Source: Clostridiales bacterium
GTDB taxonomy: Bacteria; Bacillota; Clostridia; Christensenellales; UBA1750
Length of the DNA: 58,232 bases
Direction of reading: 5' to 3'
NCBI GenBank assembly: GCA_015056005.1
Contig: SVHB01000005.1
Coordinates: forward strand, 1 to 58,232
Shown here: positions 34,364 to 43,383 of the stretch, one piece after another
Numbering within the stretch: the first letter of the stretch is position 1
Layout of the letters: each line of letters opens with the position of its first letter
The notes under the pieces: model-generated
What the model was told of the DNA's origin: nothing
What the model saw: the letters and a program-made list of their open reading frames with translations, nothing else
Database searches by the model: none
Made by a program: the position numbers and the translations under genes

Positions 34364-34390
34364 AGCGCACGATCAAATCGTGCGCTTTAT
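34364..34390. terminator. Bidirectional terminator
   Basis: AGCGCACGAT-CAA-ATCGTGCGCT, followed by TTATAA on the plus strand and GTTTTTATT on the minus strand. It overlaps the 3' end of the convergent HAD gene. Confidence 0.82.
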
Positions 34391-34969
34391 AAATGTATCC
34401 TGTTTTACCAAACAAACGTTAAACCCGGCCTTTTTTGCCGTATCTGCGGCAGTTTTTGAATCTTCAAATACGACCGCATCTTCCTTTTTAACGTTCAAAA
34501 GCTTCAGCGAAAGCTCGTAAATATCGGGACGGTCTTTCCCGCAGCCCAATTCATCGCAGGAATATATCCCCACGAAGCATTCTGCTATCCCATGCCTCTT
34601 CAAGGCAGCCTCGATAAGCTCCTTTGAACCAGCAGTCGCAATCAAGAGCTTCACACCATCGGCATGAAGATGCAAAACATACTCCTTTACCCCCGGCAAA
34701 AGCTCCGCTTCGTTTTTGTAGAACGCTTCCATCATTGCCATTATGCCGCTTTGGATCATCTCTGCGCTGCGCTCCGGCAGAAACTCATTCTGCAAAAGCT
34801 CACAGCCCTTCAAAAAGCTGAGCTCGGCGGCTCGCTCGTCTATATCACCCGTATCGGTTATTCCAAGGCTTTTTAAGTATTCGCTCGGAGCGTGCTCCCA
34901 TTTGTAAAGGCTGTCTATGAGCGTTCCGTCCGCGTCAAAAATTGCACCGGCAAATTTGAACTTTTTCAT
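34373..34969 (-). CDS. HAD-family hydrolase (beta-phosphoglucomutase-like)
   Basis: 198 aa. HAD motif I is GAIFDADGTLIDS (nucleophile Asp and DxD), motif II LIATAGSK, motif III region CGKDRPDIYELSLKLL and motif IV VVFEDSKTAAD. The helical cap after motif I fits subclass I, the phosphoglycolate phosphatase/beta-phosphoglucomutase group. Substrate unknown. Its start overlaps the thiN stop by 4 bases, so the two are coupled. Confidence 0.9.
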   Translation of the reverse strand: MKKFKFAGAIFDADGTLIDSLYKWEHAPSEYLKSLGITDTGDIDERAAELSFLKGCELLQNEFLPERSAEMIQSGIMAMMEAFYKNEAELLPGVKEYVLHLHADGVKLLIATAGSKELIEAALKRHGIAECFVGIYSCDELGCGKDRPDIYELSLKLLNVKKEDAVVFEDSKTAADTAKKAGFNVCLVKQDTFIKRTI

Positions 34970-35583
34970 AGTCTTGACATAACCACGGCAAGCACGCCGT
35001 TTTTGACTGATATATAAGCTTTTTCATCCCGCCATTCGTTGCTGGTGCCTATGGGGAAGGTGTTTTCTAAAACCGCATTCTCCACCTCGTATTCAAGCCC
35101 TTTTATATAAACGCCTTCGCTTTTATCGCTAAGGGAGAATACCGAAACCGAAAAGTTTTCGTCCCTGCGTATCTCGGCTTCACGCCCCGAAAACACTATC
35201 ATTTTCGTGTTTTCATCGCCAATATATACCTTTGTCCCGCTTTTTGCGGCAAACGAGGCTGCCTGAAGATTGGCAAAAAGATGATCGAACCTGCCGCCCA
35301 AGGCACACTCTATAAAAATCTCGTCGCAGCCCGCTTCCACTGCGCGCCTGACGGCTATCATGGTGTCGGTGTCATCCTTTTTGGAAGGAAATCGCTCGAT
35401 ATTCAGCCCGCTTTCCAGTTCGCCTTCATACGAGTCAAAATCACCCACGACCAAAGTGGGAGTTATACCGCACCTTTTTGCATATTCATAACCCTTATCG
35501 CAGGCGATTATCATATCCGAATCCTGCGCATATAAAACGGGCGAAAAATCTCCGCCCGAAATTATCAAACATTTTTTGTTCAA
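34966..35583 (-). CDS. thiN: Thiamine diphosphokinase
   Basis: 205 aa, transfers pyrophosphate from ATP to thiamine to make TPP. Seen: ISGGDFSPVLY, IACDKGYEYAKRCG, LVVGDFDSYEG, the core KKDDTDTMIAVRRAVEAG and the ALGGRFDHLFANLQ motif, then a beta-rich C-terminal thiamine-binding domain (GTSNEWRDEKAYISVKNG). Middle gene of a three-gene minus-strand run flavodoxin-thiN-HAD. TPP is the cofactor of IorA in this same window. Confidence 0.95.
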   Translation of the reverse strand: MNKKCLIISGGDFSPVLYAQDSDMIIACDKGYEYAKRCGITPTLVVGDFDSYEGELESGLNIERFPSKKDDTDTMIAVRRAVEAGCDEIFIECALGGRFDHLFANLQAASFAAKSGTKVYIGDENTKMIVFSGREAEIRRDENFSVSVFSLSDKSEGVYIKGLEYEVENAVLENTFPIGTSNEWRDEKAYISVKNGVLAVVMSRL

Positions 35584-35598
35584 AGCACTGACCTTCCG

Positions 35599-36078
35599 TT
35601 AATCCTTAAAAGTATTTGCCCATTCAAGCAGCTCATCTTCCGTCACGCCGCGCTTGAACACCCTGCCCTCGATGAGCTGAGCGCCCGGGCAGCTCTTTTT
35701 CAGCGTGTCTACGGTCTTGCCAAAGCCGCTGCCCCCCGAAGTTGCAAAAAGAACGACCTTCTTGCCCGTAAAATCGTAGTCTTCAAGGAAGGTATTTATG
35801 ATCGTGGGCGCGATATACCACCAGATCGGGAAGCCAATAAAAACGGTCTCGGCCGAGGAAATATGCGCGCCGTGGTCTGCAAGCGGCGGTCTGAACGCGA
35901 GGTCATGCATCTCAACGGACGAGCGCGACTGCTTATTGCGCCAGTCAAGGTCTTCATCAGTATAAGCTGTCTGCGGTCTGATTTCGTAAAGCTCGGCATT
36001 AAGCACACGCGCAAGCTTTTTAGCCACTTTGGCAGTTACTCCGCTCGCGGAAAAATAAGCCACCAGATTCTTACTCAT
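35599..36078 (-). CDS. Flavodoxin
   Basis: 159 aa. The FMN phosphate loop is YFSASGVTAKVAKKL near residue 10; the isoalloxazine-side regions are FIGFPIWWYIAPTIINTFL and FATSGGSGFGKTVDTLK. This is the flavodoxin_4/YwrO-like group of short stand-alone flavodoxins of gut anaerobes. It carries electrons between redox enzymes in place of ferredoxin; the partner is not identifiable. GGAGG ribosome site 6 bases before the ATG. First gene of the operon with thiN and HAD. Confidence 0.92.
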   Translation of the reverse strand: MSKNLVAYFSASGVTAKVAKKLARVLNAELYEIRPQTAYTDEDLDWRNKQSRSSVEMHDLAFRPPLADHGAHISSAETVFIGFPIWWYIAPTIINTFLEDYDFTGKKVVLFATSGGSGFGKTVDTLKKSCPGAQLIEGRVFKRGVTEDELLEWANTFKD

Positions 36079-36116
36079 GATACTACCTCCATTCAGTTTT
36101 TTGTTTGTTCAACTAC

Positions 36117-36144
36117 ATGATAACACATGTTTATAAAAAATCAA
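36117..36144 (-). promoter_or_regulatory. Promoter of the flavodoxin operon with a small dyad
   Basis: On the minus strand: TTGATT, 16-base spacer, TATCAT. A dyad ACATG/CATGT overlaps the -10 side and may be an operator. Confidence 0.5.
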
Positions 36145-36178
36145 TATTTATTTTTACTAACTAATTTACATTGCGTCG

Positions 36179-36207
36179 TTGTGCAGAGTCCGGCTGTGCG
36201 ATATACT
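36179..36207 (+). promoter_or_regulatory. Possible promoter of the alpha/beta hydrolase gene
   Basis: TTGTGC, 17-base spacer, TATACT, 83 bases before the ATG at 36291. The -35 is weak. Confidence 0.48.
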
Positions 36208-36290
36208 ATATCATATGGCAGCTGATTACATCCGAACACACAAAACATCTGCCGTATGCAGATCATGAGCAATGGTCAGGAGGATCGAGA

Positions 36291-36971
36291 ATGGATATTG
36301 AGCATTATTACATAGAAAAGGGGCAAGGCGTTCCTCTCATCCTTCTTCATGGTAACGGAGAAAACAGCAGCTATTTTCAAGGACAAATAGATGAGTATTC
36401 AAAGCTTTATCATGTATACGCGATAGATACCAGAGGGCACGGCCTGACGCCAAGAGGAAGTATGCCCTTTACGATACGTCAATTTGCTTTCGATCTGCTG
36501 GGATTCATGGATAAGCATCAGATCAAAAGCGCTCATTTGCTCGGATTTTCGGACGGTGGAAACATTGCTATGGTATTTGCTTTGCAAAATCCAAGCCGCG
36601 TAAACCGTTTGATACTGAACGGTGCAAATCTAAACCCGAACGGAGTAAAGCGAACCACTCAACTTCCCATCGAGATAGGCTATAAAATCGCAAAAATCTT
36701 TTCCGGTAAATACGAATCAGCTAAAACGAATTCAGAAATGCTGGGACTTATGGTCAACGATCCAAACATAGCGCCTGATGAGCTTGCGGGGATAAAAGCA
36801 AAAACATTGGTCATTGCCGGGACCCGCGATATGATCAAGGCAGAGCATACAAAACTTATCGCAGCAAGCATTCCAAATGCTAAGCTTCAGTTTATTTTGG
36901 GAGATCATTTTATTGCAAATAAACATCCTCATGAATTCAACGCAGCGGTTTTGAAATTCCTGCAGTCTTAA
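36291..36971 (+). CDS. Alpha/beta hydrolase
   Basis: 226 aa. Oxyanion region LHGNGENSSYF, DTRGHGLTP strand, nucleophile elbow GFSDGGN (Ser), Asp in IAGTRDMI and His in LGDHFIANKHP give the full triad. Start at ATG 36291 with CAGGAGGA 7 bases upstream; the frame is open 120 bases further up without a ribosome site. Probable esterase or lipase-like enzyme of unknown substrate; no neighbour suggests a pathway. Base composition is slightly AT-richer than the flanks. Confidence 0.9.
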   Translation: MDIEHYYIEKGQGVPLILLHGNGENSSYFQGQIDEYSKLYHVYAIDTRGHGLTPRGSMPFTIRQFAFDLLGFMDKHQIKSAHLLGFSDGGNIAMVFALQNPSRVNRLILNGANLNPNGVKRTTQLPIEIGYKIAKIFSGKYESAKTNSEMLGLMVNDPNIAPDELAGIKAKTLVIAGTRDMIKAEHTKLIAASIPNAKLQFILGDHFIANKHPHEFNAAVLKFLQS

Positions 36972-36999
36972 AAGCAGCAAACAGAATATATGAACAAAA

Positions 37000-37034
37000 A
37001 GACCGAAAAGCGATATGCCAACGCTTTTCGGTCT
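37000..37034. terminator. Bidirectional terminator for the hydrolase gene and rnpB
   Basis: AGACCGAAAAGCG / CGCTTTTCGGTCT, 13-bp stem with a 9-base loop. On the minus strand it is followed by TTTTTG, ending the RNase P RNA. Confidence 0.85.
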
Positions 37035-37043
37035 GATAAATTT

Positions 37044-37379
37044 GTGCGAGACTTCCCATAAGCCGGGTTCTGTCGTGAACGGCCATCTATCTGGACATAT
37101 TGTTGCCAATATGCTCTAGCGATTACATGAGGCGCGACGAGCAGCCGCATATGCCCCCATATCAATCTTGCTCCGGACGGGGTTTACATGACGCGATCGT
37201 TACCGAAAGCGCCGGTGAGCTCTTACCTCGCCTTTCCACCATCACCGGAATAAATTCCGGCAGACTCTTTCTGTTGCACTTTCCCTGGAGTCGCCTCCGC
37301 CGGGCGTTACCCGGCGCCCTGCTCTGTGGAGCCCGGACTTTCCTCGCGCAAAGCGCGCGGCCGTTTGTGAAGCTCGCAA
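37044..37379 (-). ncRNA. rnpB: RNase P RNA (bacterial type A)
   Basis: On the minus strand the RNA begins near 37379 with GCGAGCTTC, which pairs with GAAGTCTCGC at the 3' end (helix P1). Conserved blocks are present: GAGGAAAGTCCGGGCTCC, then CAGGGAAAGTGCAACAGAAAG, GGTAAGAGCTCACCG (P10-P12 region), and the 3' ACAGAACCCGGCTTATG, which pairs with the 5' core. The layout looks like type A rather than the Bacillus type B. About 336 nt. Ends were placed by P1 pairing and are approximate by a few bases. Confidence 0.95.
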
Positions 37380-37415
37380 AACTTTATGCAAACGAAGGAG
37401 TACTTCGCTGCTTTA

Positions 37416-38648
37416 TCAAATATTCGGCAGCTCGCAGTTGCCGACCACCGCAACGGCATACTTGGAGCCAAGCACGCTCATTACGATCTTTTCAACATCC
37501 TCCATGGTGGTATTGTCGATCTTTGCGATAACCTCATCATCGCTTTTGATCTTCTCACCAAGAAGTATGCTCCTGCCAAGGCTGTTCATCTGCGCCATGG
37601 TGGTTTCTCTGCCAAGAATATAGCCGGTCTTGAGCTGTTCCTTGGCTTTTTCAAACTCGTTTTTGCTCATGCCCTCGCGCTTTATCAGCTCTATCTCCTG
37701 CATGATGGCATCGGCAACGGCATTAAGGTTATCGGGAGAGGTTCCCGCATAAACCGATATCATGCCGCAGGAAGAATAGCAGGAAGGATAGGAATAAACG
37801 CTGTACGCCGCGCCCATCTGCTCCCTTATCCTCTGGAAGAGCCTTGAAGACATTGCCCCGCCCAGAACGGAGTTGAAAATGGTCAGCGGATAAAGCTCGT
37901 CCGAGCCCTGAGCAACGCCCTTGAAGCCGATGCAGAGCTGAGCCTGCTCAACCGGCTTTTTCTTTAAGAGAGTAAGCCTTCTGTCGGGGTCCGTGATCTC
38001 TCGCTTTGGAGCTTCACCGCCCTGCCATGAGCCGAAGCAGCGCTCGACTATGGGAAGAAGCGTTTCCTCATCAAAGCCGCCGGCAACGGACAGAACCACG
38101 TTTTTGGGCGTATAATAAGCATTTTTATAGGAAAGAAGGCTTTCCCTTGTAGCGTTTCTGACATTTTCGGCACTGCCCAATATAGGCATGCCAAGCGCAG
38201 TTTCGGGGAAATAGGCTTCCGCAAGAAGATCGTGAACGATATCCTCTGGGGTGTCCTCGGTCATCGCGATCTCTTCAAGGATAACGCCCTTTTCCTTTTC
38301 GAGCTCGTTTTTATCAAACGAAGAATTAATGATGATATCTGAGAGCAGGTCCATCGCTCGCTCGACCTGCTGACCTATGACCTTTGCATGGAAGCAGGTA
38401 AGCTCCTTGCTGGTATAGGCGTTCACATTGCCGCCGAGCCAGTCCATTTCATCCGCCAAAAGCTGAGCCGACCTTGTGGGCGTGCCCTTGAACAGCATGT
38501 GCTCGATAAAATGGCTGTAACCGTTGTTCTCCTTGTTTTCATCTGCGCTGCCCGCCCTGATCCATACGCCGATCGCGACCGATCTGAACGCGGGCATCGG
38601 CTTGGTTATAACTCTCAAGCCGTTATTAAGTATGGTAAGCTTGTGCAA
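37416..38648 (-). CDS. ymxG: M16 family zinc peptidase (YmxG/MlpA-like)
   Basis: 410 aa, single-chain insulinase-type peptidase. The inverted zinc motif H-x-x-E-H is in NGYSHFIEHMLFKGT with the distal Glu in EKEKGVILEEIAMTED. The C-terminal half has the R/Y region (AYSVYSYPSCYSSCGMISVYAG). The start codon is TTG at 38648, 7 bases after GAGGT. Downstream of pnp as in Bacillus (pnp-ymxG), where it is implicated in processing; true substrates are unknown. Confidence 0.93.
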   Translation of the reverse strand: MHKLTILNNGLRVITKPMPAFRSVAIGVWIRAGSADENKENNGYSHFIEHMLFKGTPTRSAQLLADEMDWLGGNVNAYTSKELTCFHAKVIGQQVERAMDLLSDIIINSSFDKNELEKEKGVILEEIAMTEDTPEDIVHDLLAEAYFPETALGMPILGSAENVRNATRESLLSYKNAYYTPKNVVLSVAGGFDEETLLPIVERCFGSWQGGEAPKREITDPDRRLTLLKKKPVEQAQLCIGFKGVAQGSDELYPLTIFNSVLGGAMSSRLFQRIREQMGAAYSVYSYPSCYSSCGMISVYAGTSPDNLNAVADAIMQEIELIKREGMSKNEFEKAKEQLKTGYILGRETTMAQMNSLGRSILLGEKIKSDDEVIAKIDNTTMEDVEKIVMSVLGSKYAVAVVGNCELPNI

Positions 38649-38666
38649 TTTATTACCTCATAGAAA

Positions 38667-38693
38667 ATATGGGCGGTCGCACGCCGCCCATAT
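38667..38693 (-). terminator. Hairpin between pnp and the M16 gene
   Basis: ATATGGGCGG / CCGCCCATAT with a 7-base loop, followed on the minus strand by TTTTC. It may be a partial terminator or an RNA-stability hairpin. Confidence 0.62.
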
Positions 38694-38706
38694 CGATAGA
38701 ATTTAT

Positions 38707-40869
38707 TTATCTGCGGGGAGGCCTGCCGCCGCGGTCGCCGTCTCTCTTGGGACGATCGCCGCTCTTACGCGGGGGCTTGCCGGACAGGTCGATATCGGTT
38801 CTGTCAAGGTTTACACGACCCTGACTGTCGATCTCAACGACCTTGACGGGGATAATATCGCCGATGCTGACTGCATCTTCGATCTTCTCTACCCTGCCTT
38901 CGGCGATCCTGGAGATGTGGATCATGCCGTCCTTGCCGGGGAGGAGCTCAACGAATGCGCCGACATTGGAGAGGATGCGAACGACCTTGCCCTGATATTC
39001 TTCGCCGACTTCGATCTCCTTTACGATAGCATCGATCATGGCCTTTGCCTTTTCGCCCGCTACGCCGTCGGTGGAAGCGATGAATACGCTGCCGTCGTCC
39101 TCGATATCGATCTTAACGCCGGTTTCGGCAATGATCTTGTTGATGGTCTTGCCGCCGCTGCCGATAACTTCGCGGATCTTCTCGGGATCGATGGTGAAGG
39201 AGATAATCCTGGGAGCATAGGGAGAAAGCTCTTCTCTGTGGGTGGGCAGAACTTCGAGCATCTTGGAGAGGATGTGCATACGGCCGTCCTTAGCCTGTGC
39301 CAGAGCCTGACGCAGGATGGGCTCGTCGATACCCTTGATCTTGATATCCATCTGGATGGCGGTGATGCCGTCCTTGGTACCTGCTACCTTGAAGTCCATA
39401 TCGCCAAGGAAGTCTTCCAGACCCTGGATATCGGTCAGAACAGCGATCTTACCGGATTCAACATCCTTGATAAGACCCATCGCAACGCCTGCTACGGGCT
39501 TTTTGATCGGAACGCCCGCATCCATAAGGGACAGGGTGGAACCGCAAACGGAAGCCTGAGAGGTGGAACCGTTGGAGGAAAGGACCTCGGAAACGGTGCG
39601 GATGGAATAGGGGAATTCTTCCTCAGAGGGGATCACGGGGAGCAGAGCGCGCTCTGCCAGTGCGCCGTGACCGATCTCACGCCTGCCGGGGCTGCGCAGG
39701 GGCTTGGCCTCACCGGTGGAATAAGGCGGGAAATTATAATGATGCATATAACGCTTTACGCGCTCGGGAGCGATGGTATCCAGCTCCTGTGCATCGCCAA
39801 GTACGCCGAGGGTGGTGATGGTCATAACCTGAGTCTGACCTCTGGTGAACACCGCGGAACCGTGAGTTCTGGGAAGCATGCCGGCTTCGCACCAGATGGG
39901 GCGAACCTCGGTAAGGCTTCTGCCGTCGGGACGAACGCCGTCGTTGATGATGTTGGCGCGCATGACCTTTTTGTTCATGTTATAGAGAGCATCGTCGATC
40001 TCTCTTTCCCTGCCCTCGAACTGGCTGTCCAGCTTTTCGTGGGTCAGAGCCTTTGCCTTGTCCTCACGGACCTGACGCTCAGTGCGGTCAAAGGTACGGA
40101 AGGTGTCCTTAACCAGCTCGTCAGCATATTCGGCAACTGCCTTTTCGATATCTTCGCCAACGCCTACGATGGGGAATTCGGCCTTGGTCTTGCCGATCTC
40201 TTCGCGGATCTGATCCTGAAGAGCAACGATCTTCTTGATCTCCTCGTGACCAAAGAGGATAGCGGAAAGCATCTCGTCTTCGGAAACTTCCTGAGCGCCC
40301 GCTTCAACCATCAGAACAGCGTCCTTGGTGCCGGCGACGACCAGATGCAGGCGGGATACTTCTTCCTGCTCGTGGGAGGGGTTGACGATGAACTCACCGT
40401 CGATCATGCCGATGCAAACTGCGCCGACAGGGCCCGCGAAGGGGATCTCGGAAACGGTCAGAGCTGCGGAAGCGCCGATCATTGCGGGAACTTCGGGGGG
40501 ATTGTTGTGATCGATGGAAAGAGTGGTGCAGGCGATGGAAACGTCGTTCCTCATGCCCTTGGGGAAGAGGGGACGCAGGGGCCTGTCGATAAGACGGCTG
40601 GTCAGGATGGCCTTTTCGCCGGGACGGCCTTCACGCCTGGTCCAGGAACCGGGGATGCGGCCGACTGCATAAAGCTTTTCTTCGAAATCTACACCCAGAG
40701 GGAAGTAGTCGATGCCGTCTCTTGCGGATGCGGAAACGGTGGCGTTGCACATGACCACGGTATCGCCGTAGGTCACAAATACGTTGCCGGCGGACTGCTC
40801 GGAATACTTGCCGAACTCGAGCTTGAGCTCTCTTCCGCCGAACTCGATCGTATAGATCTTGTGTTCCAT
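38707..40869 (-). CDS. pnp: Polyribonucleotide nucleotidyltransferase
   Basis: 720 aa, phosphorolytic 3'-5' RNA exonuclease of the degradosome. Two RNase PH domains (for example [17 protein letters not shown] and the active second core [15 protein letters not shown]), a helical linker, then KH ([12 protein letters not shown]) and S1 ([20 protein letters not shown]) domains, ending in a basic Arg/Lys/Gly tail. ATG after GAGGT. The 170-base leader from rpsO contains a strong GC hairpin and a GACTCGA/TCGAGTC dyad, possible RNase III or autoregulation sites. An unusually long antisense frame (38524-40923) is an artefact of codon bias. Confidence 0.97.
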   Translation of the reverse strand: MEHKIYTIEFGGRELKLEFGKYSEQSAGNVFVTYGDTVVMCNATVSASARDGIDYFPLGVDFEEKLYAVGRIPGSWTRREGRPGEKAILTSRLIDRPLRPLFPKGMRNDVSIACTTLSIDHNNPPEVPAMIGASAALTVSEIPFAGPVGAVCIGMIDGEFIVNPSHEQEEVSRLHLVVAGTKDAVLMVEAGAQEVSEDEMLSAILFGHEEIKKIVALQDQIREEIGKTKAEFPIVGVGEDIEKAVAEYADELVKDTFRTFDRTERQVREDKAKALTHEKLDSQFEGREREIDDALYNMNKKVMRANIINDGVRPDGRSLTEVRPIWCEAGMLPRTHGSAVFTRGQTQVMTITTLGVLGDAQELDTIAPERVKRYMHHYNFPPYSTGEAKPLRSPGRREIGHGALAERALLPVIPSEEEFPYSIRTVSEVLSSNGSTSQASVCGSTLSLMDAGVPIKKPVAGVAMGLIKDVESGKIAVLTDIQGLEDFLGDMDFKVAGTKDGITAIQMDIKIKGIDEPILRQALAQAKDGRMHILSKMLEVLPTHREELSPYAPRIISFTIDPEKIREVIGSGGKTINKIIAETGVKIDIEDDGSVFIASTDGVAGEKAKAMIDAIVKEIEVGEEYQGKVVRILSNVGAFVELLPGKDGMIHISRIAEGRVEKIEDAVSIGDIIPVKVVEIDSQGRVNLDRTDIDLSGKPPRKSGDRPKRDGDRGGRPPRR

Positions 40870-40997
40870 AAAAATTTACCTCATTTTCTTCCGACTCGAA
40901 TCGAGTCCGTCCGACCGCCTTAATGCGCGAGGTTTACACAAAATACTCAAAACAAATATTTTCTGCAAACCCCACGGCGTACCAAGGCGGCAGTATA

Positions 40998-41028
40998 ACG
41001 GCGGGGGACAAGACTTTGCCCCCGCCGT
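40998..41028. terminator. GC-rich hairpin between rpsO and pnp
   Basis: ACGGCGGGGG / CCCCCGCCGT with an 11-base loop, 15 bases after the rpsO stop. No T-run on the minus strand, so probably a processing or attenuating hairpin in the rpsO-pnp transcript. Confidence 0.58.
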
Positions 41029-41042
41029 AAGTTTGGCTTTGA

Positions 41043-41306
41043 TTATCTGCGGATACCCAGCTGAGCGATAAGAGTACGATAGCGCTCGATATCGATCTTT
41101 GCCAGATAGTCAAGCAGACCTCTGCGCTTACCGACCATGATCATCAGACCACGCTGAGAGTGGAAGTCCTTCTTGTTCTGCTTCATGTGCTCGTTGAGGT
41201 GGTTGATGCGCTCGGTGAGCAGAGCGATCTGAACCTCAGGAGAGCCGGTGTCGCCCTCATGACGTGCAAACTTTTCGATCAGTTCGGTTTTTCTTGCCTT
41301 GTCCAT
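41043..41306 (-). CDS. rpsO: 30S ribosomal protein S15
   Basis: 87 aa from the ATG at 41306 (GGGAGAAA upstream); the frame extends 8 codons further. Typical S15 sequence: [20 protein letters not shown], [11 protein letters not shown] and the [13 protein letters not shown] core. It binds 16S rRNA helices 20-22. The leader is about 108 bases from its promoter and has paired CCCAT/ATGGG segments, a candidate S15 autoregulatory structure. Followed by pnp as in many bacteria. Confidence 0.97.
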   Translation of the reverse strand: MDKARKTELIEKFARHEGDTGSPEVQIALLTERINHLNEHMKQNKKDFHSQRGLMIMVGKRRGLLDYLAKIDIERYRTLIAQLGIRR

Positions 41307-41421
41307 TTTTAGTTTCTCCCTTTTTGACAAAATAATTTGCGCTTAAAATCGCCCATGCCCGCGAAAGCCGATGGGAAGTCCCGGCAGCCGCAGAAACAGG
41401 GTTCATAAAAAGCCAAGATAT

Positions 41422-41450
41422 ATTTTACCACTTATCTGCCCTGTTGTAAA
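41422..41450 (-). promoter_or_regulatory. Sigma-A promoter of rpsO-pnp
   Basis: On the minus strand: TTTACA, 17-base spacer, TAAAAT, about 115 bases upstream of the rpsO ATG. Confidence 0.75.
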
Positions 41451-41474
41451 CAGGTTTTAACTCAGCTTCGATAA

Positions 41475-42164
41475 TTATTTTTGTCCGTAATATGCGTTTT
41501 TTCCGTGCTTGCGCTCAAAATGCTTTTCCTGCAGCGCTTTAGGGGCATCTTCTGCCAAAGGATTGATGCCAAGGGTGATATACGCCATTGCGGCCAGCTC
41601 TTCAAGCACCACTGCGTTGTGCACGGCGTTTTGAGCATCCTTGCCCCACGAGAAGGGGCCGTGGTTTTTTACTATAACACCGGGAACATGCACAGGGTTT
41701 ATTCCCTCAAACCTTTTTGCGATGGTAACACCGGTCTCATGCTCGTATTTTCCGTTTATCTGCTCATCTGTAAGAGAGGGCGTGCAGGGCACGGCGCCGT
41801 GGAAATAATCCGCGTGAGTTGTCCCAAGCGGAGGGATATCCCTGCCCGCCTGCGCCCATGCGGTGGCATACCTTGAATGGGTATGAACAACACCGCCTAT
41901 CTCGGGGAAAGCCTTATAAAGATAAACATGGGTGGGAAGGTCGGAGGAAGCGCGAAGGCCGTCCTCGATAGGATTTCCGTCAAGGTCGGTCAGAACGATG
42001 TCTTCCCACTTCATCGTCTCATATGCTACGCCCGAGGGTTTGATGGCGATAACGCCTGCCTGTCTGTCAATCTGGCTCACATTGCCCCATGTATATACCA
42101 CAAGTCCGCGCCTGTTGAGCTCGAGGTTCTGCTCAAACACGATTTTTTTGAGTTCTTCAAACAT
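41475..42164 (-). CDS. araD: L-ribulose-5-phosphate 4-epimerase
   Basis: 229 aa, zinc aldolase-class II epimerase converting L-ribulose-5-P to D-xylulose-5-P. Seen: TWGNVSQIDR, KPSGVAYE, SSDLPTHVYLYKAFPEIGG, the zinc site VHTHSRYATAWAQ, TTHADYFHG and VKNHGPFSWG. Start ATG 42164 with GGGAG upstream; an in-frame ATG at 42185 lacks a ribosome site. It would complete the pathway with AraB at 24766, yet it is placed between rpsO and the rplJ leader. UlaF-like L-ascorbate enzymes are close relatives, but AraB in the same window supports AraD. Confidence 0.93.
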   Translation of the reverse strand: MFEELKKIVFEQNLELNRRGLVVYTWGNVSQIDRQAGVIAIKPSGVAYETMKWEDIVLTDLDGNPIEDGLRASSDLPTHVYLYKAFPEIGGVVHTHSRYATAWAQAGRDIPPLGTTHADYFHGAVPCTPSLTDEQINGKYEHETGVTIAKRFEGINPVHVPGVIVKNHGPFSWGKDAQNAVHNAVVLEELAAMAYITLGINPLAEDAPKALQEKHFERKHGKNAYYGQK

Positions 42165-42241
42165 ATTATATACGCTCCCTGCCATAAGTTGCTTTTACAG
42201 TATATATAACATTTTTTGTGTGCAAAATCAAGAAAAATCGC

Positions 42242-42270
42242 TTGACAGCAATAAGTATCTGTGTTATATT
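42242..42270 (+). promoter_or_regulatory. Sigma-A promoter of rplJ-rplL
   Basis: Perfect TTGACA, 17-base spacer, TATATT. Confidence 0.85.
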
Positions 42271-42276
42271 ATTACC

Positions 42277-42400
42277 CGTCGATCAAGCGTCGATGCACCG
42301 TAGACAGCAGGTTTCCCTTACGGGAAGTAAGTTTATCGCCTGCCGAGGGAATCAAAGCGTGTAATTTTCACGCCCCTGTTTTGGTGCAGGGGCGTTTTTT
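42277..42400 (+). promoter_or_regulatory. Ribosomal protein L10 leader with terminator-like hairpin
   Basis: The leader shows the L10-leader pattern: GTAGACAGCAGG, a CCCTTACGGG hairpin, then TATCGCCTGCCGAGGG, the binding platform for L10-(L12)4. At its end CGCCCCTG/CAGGGGCG with TTTTTT (42371-42400) forms an intrinsic terminator, so excess L10 could attenuate transcription. Confidence 0.85.
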
Positions 42401-42429
42401 CGTAGCCGTGAAACAAAGAGGTGAACCAA

Positions 42430-42930
42430 ATGAACAAAAACCATGAGGCTAAAGCGGTTGTTGTTGAGCAGATCAAGGAAAAGCTTTCCAATGCTAAGTC
42501 CTGCGTTCTGGTCGACTATCGCGGTCTTACGGTTGAGGAGGACACCGCTCTCAGGCGCAGTCTGCGTGAAGCAGGCGTTGAGTACAAGGTACTCAAGAAC
42601 ACCCTGATCAAGCGTGCCGCCAATGCTCTGGATCTTACCGATCTGGATCCTTTCCTCAACGGTCCCACCGCAGTCGCTTTCAGCGAGACCGATCCCGTTG
42701 CCCCCGCGAAGATCATCGCTCAGGCAATCGAGAAGACCAAGAAGATGGAGATCAAGGCCGGCTATGTCGAAGGCAAGTTCTGCGACGCCGCCACTCTGGG
42801 CAACATCGCTAAGCTGCCCAGCAAGGAAGTCCTCATCGCAAAGATGCTCGGCAGCTTCAACGCTCCCCTGTGCAACTTCCTTTACTGCATCAACGCCATC
42901 ATCGAAAAGCGCGAAGCCGAACAGGCTTAA
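42430..42930 (+). CDS. rplJ: 50S ribosomal protein L10
   Basis: 166 aa, base of the ribosomal stalk. Seen: the N-terminal rRNA-binding part (VVEQIKEKLSNAKSCVLVDY and RGLTVEEDTALRRSLREAG, then EYKVLKNTLIKRA) and the C-terminal helix that binds L12 dimers. ATG 42430 after AGAGGTG; a GTG at 42421 is within that site. Cotranscribed with rplL. The usual neighbours rplK-rplA upstream and rpoB downstream are absent. Confidence 0.97.
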   Translation: MNKNHEAKAVVVEQIKEKLSNAKSCVLVDYRGLTVEEDTALRRSLREAGVEYKVLKNTLIKRAANALDLTDLDPFLNGPTAVAFSETDPVAPAKIIAQAIEKTKKMEIKAGYVEGKFCDAATLGNIAKLPSKEVLIAKMLGSFNAPLCNFLYCINAIIEKREAEQA

Positions 42931-42960
42931 GCCAACCAAAATTTACGGAGGTACAATGTA

Positions 42961-43332
42961 ATGAACATCCAGGAAATCATCGCTGCTGTTGAAAATATGA
43001 CCGTTCTCGAGCTCGCCGATCTGGTTAAGGCTCTTGAAGAGAAGTTCGGCGTATCCGCCGCTGCTCCCGTTGCCGTTGCCGGCGCAGGCGCTGCTGAGGC
43101 TGCTCCCGCTGAAGAGAAGACCGAGTTCGACGTTATCCTCAAGGCTGCTGGCTCTGAGAAGATCAAGGTCATCAAGGTTGTCCGTGAAGTCGTTTCCGGT
43201 CTGGGCCTGAAGGAAGCTAAGGAGATCGTTGACAACGCTCCCAAGGCTCTCAAGGAAGGCGTTTCCAAGGAAGAAGCCGAGACTATCAAGAAGAAGTTCG
43301 AAGAAGTCGGCGCAGAGATCGAAATCAAGTAA
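42961..43332 (+). CDS. rplL: 50S ribosomal protein L7/L12
   Basis: 123 aa. N-terminal dimerisation helices ([20 protein letters not shown]), an Ala/Gly/Pro hinge (about residues 37-55), then the conserved C-terminal domain [24 protein letters not shown] and [26 protein letters not shown] lies 7 bases before the ATG. Ends at a strong terminator, so no read-through to rpoB as in most bacteria. Confidence 0.98.
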   Translation: MNIQEIIAAVENMTVLELADLVKALEEKFGVSAAAPVAVAGAGAAEAAPAEEKTEFDVILKAAGSEKIKVIKVVREVVSGLGLKEAKEIVDNAPKALKEGVSKEEAETIKKKFEEVGAEIEIK

Positions 43333-43352
43333 TTTGGTTTTACCCGAAAATC

Positions 43353-43383
43353 AAGGCACAGCTTTCAGCTGTGCCTTTTTTGT
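43353..43383 (+). terminator. Terminator of rplJ-rplL
   Basis: AAGGCACAGCT-TTC-AGCTGTGCCTT followed by TTTTTG. Confidence 0.9.

Noticed and set aside
38524..40923. 799-codon open frame antisense to pnp
   Set aside because: It is an exact shadow of pnp on the other strand with no ribosome site or family features; codon bias of pnp keeps the antisense frame open.
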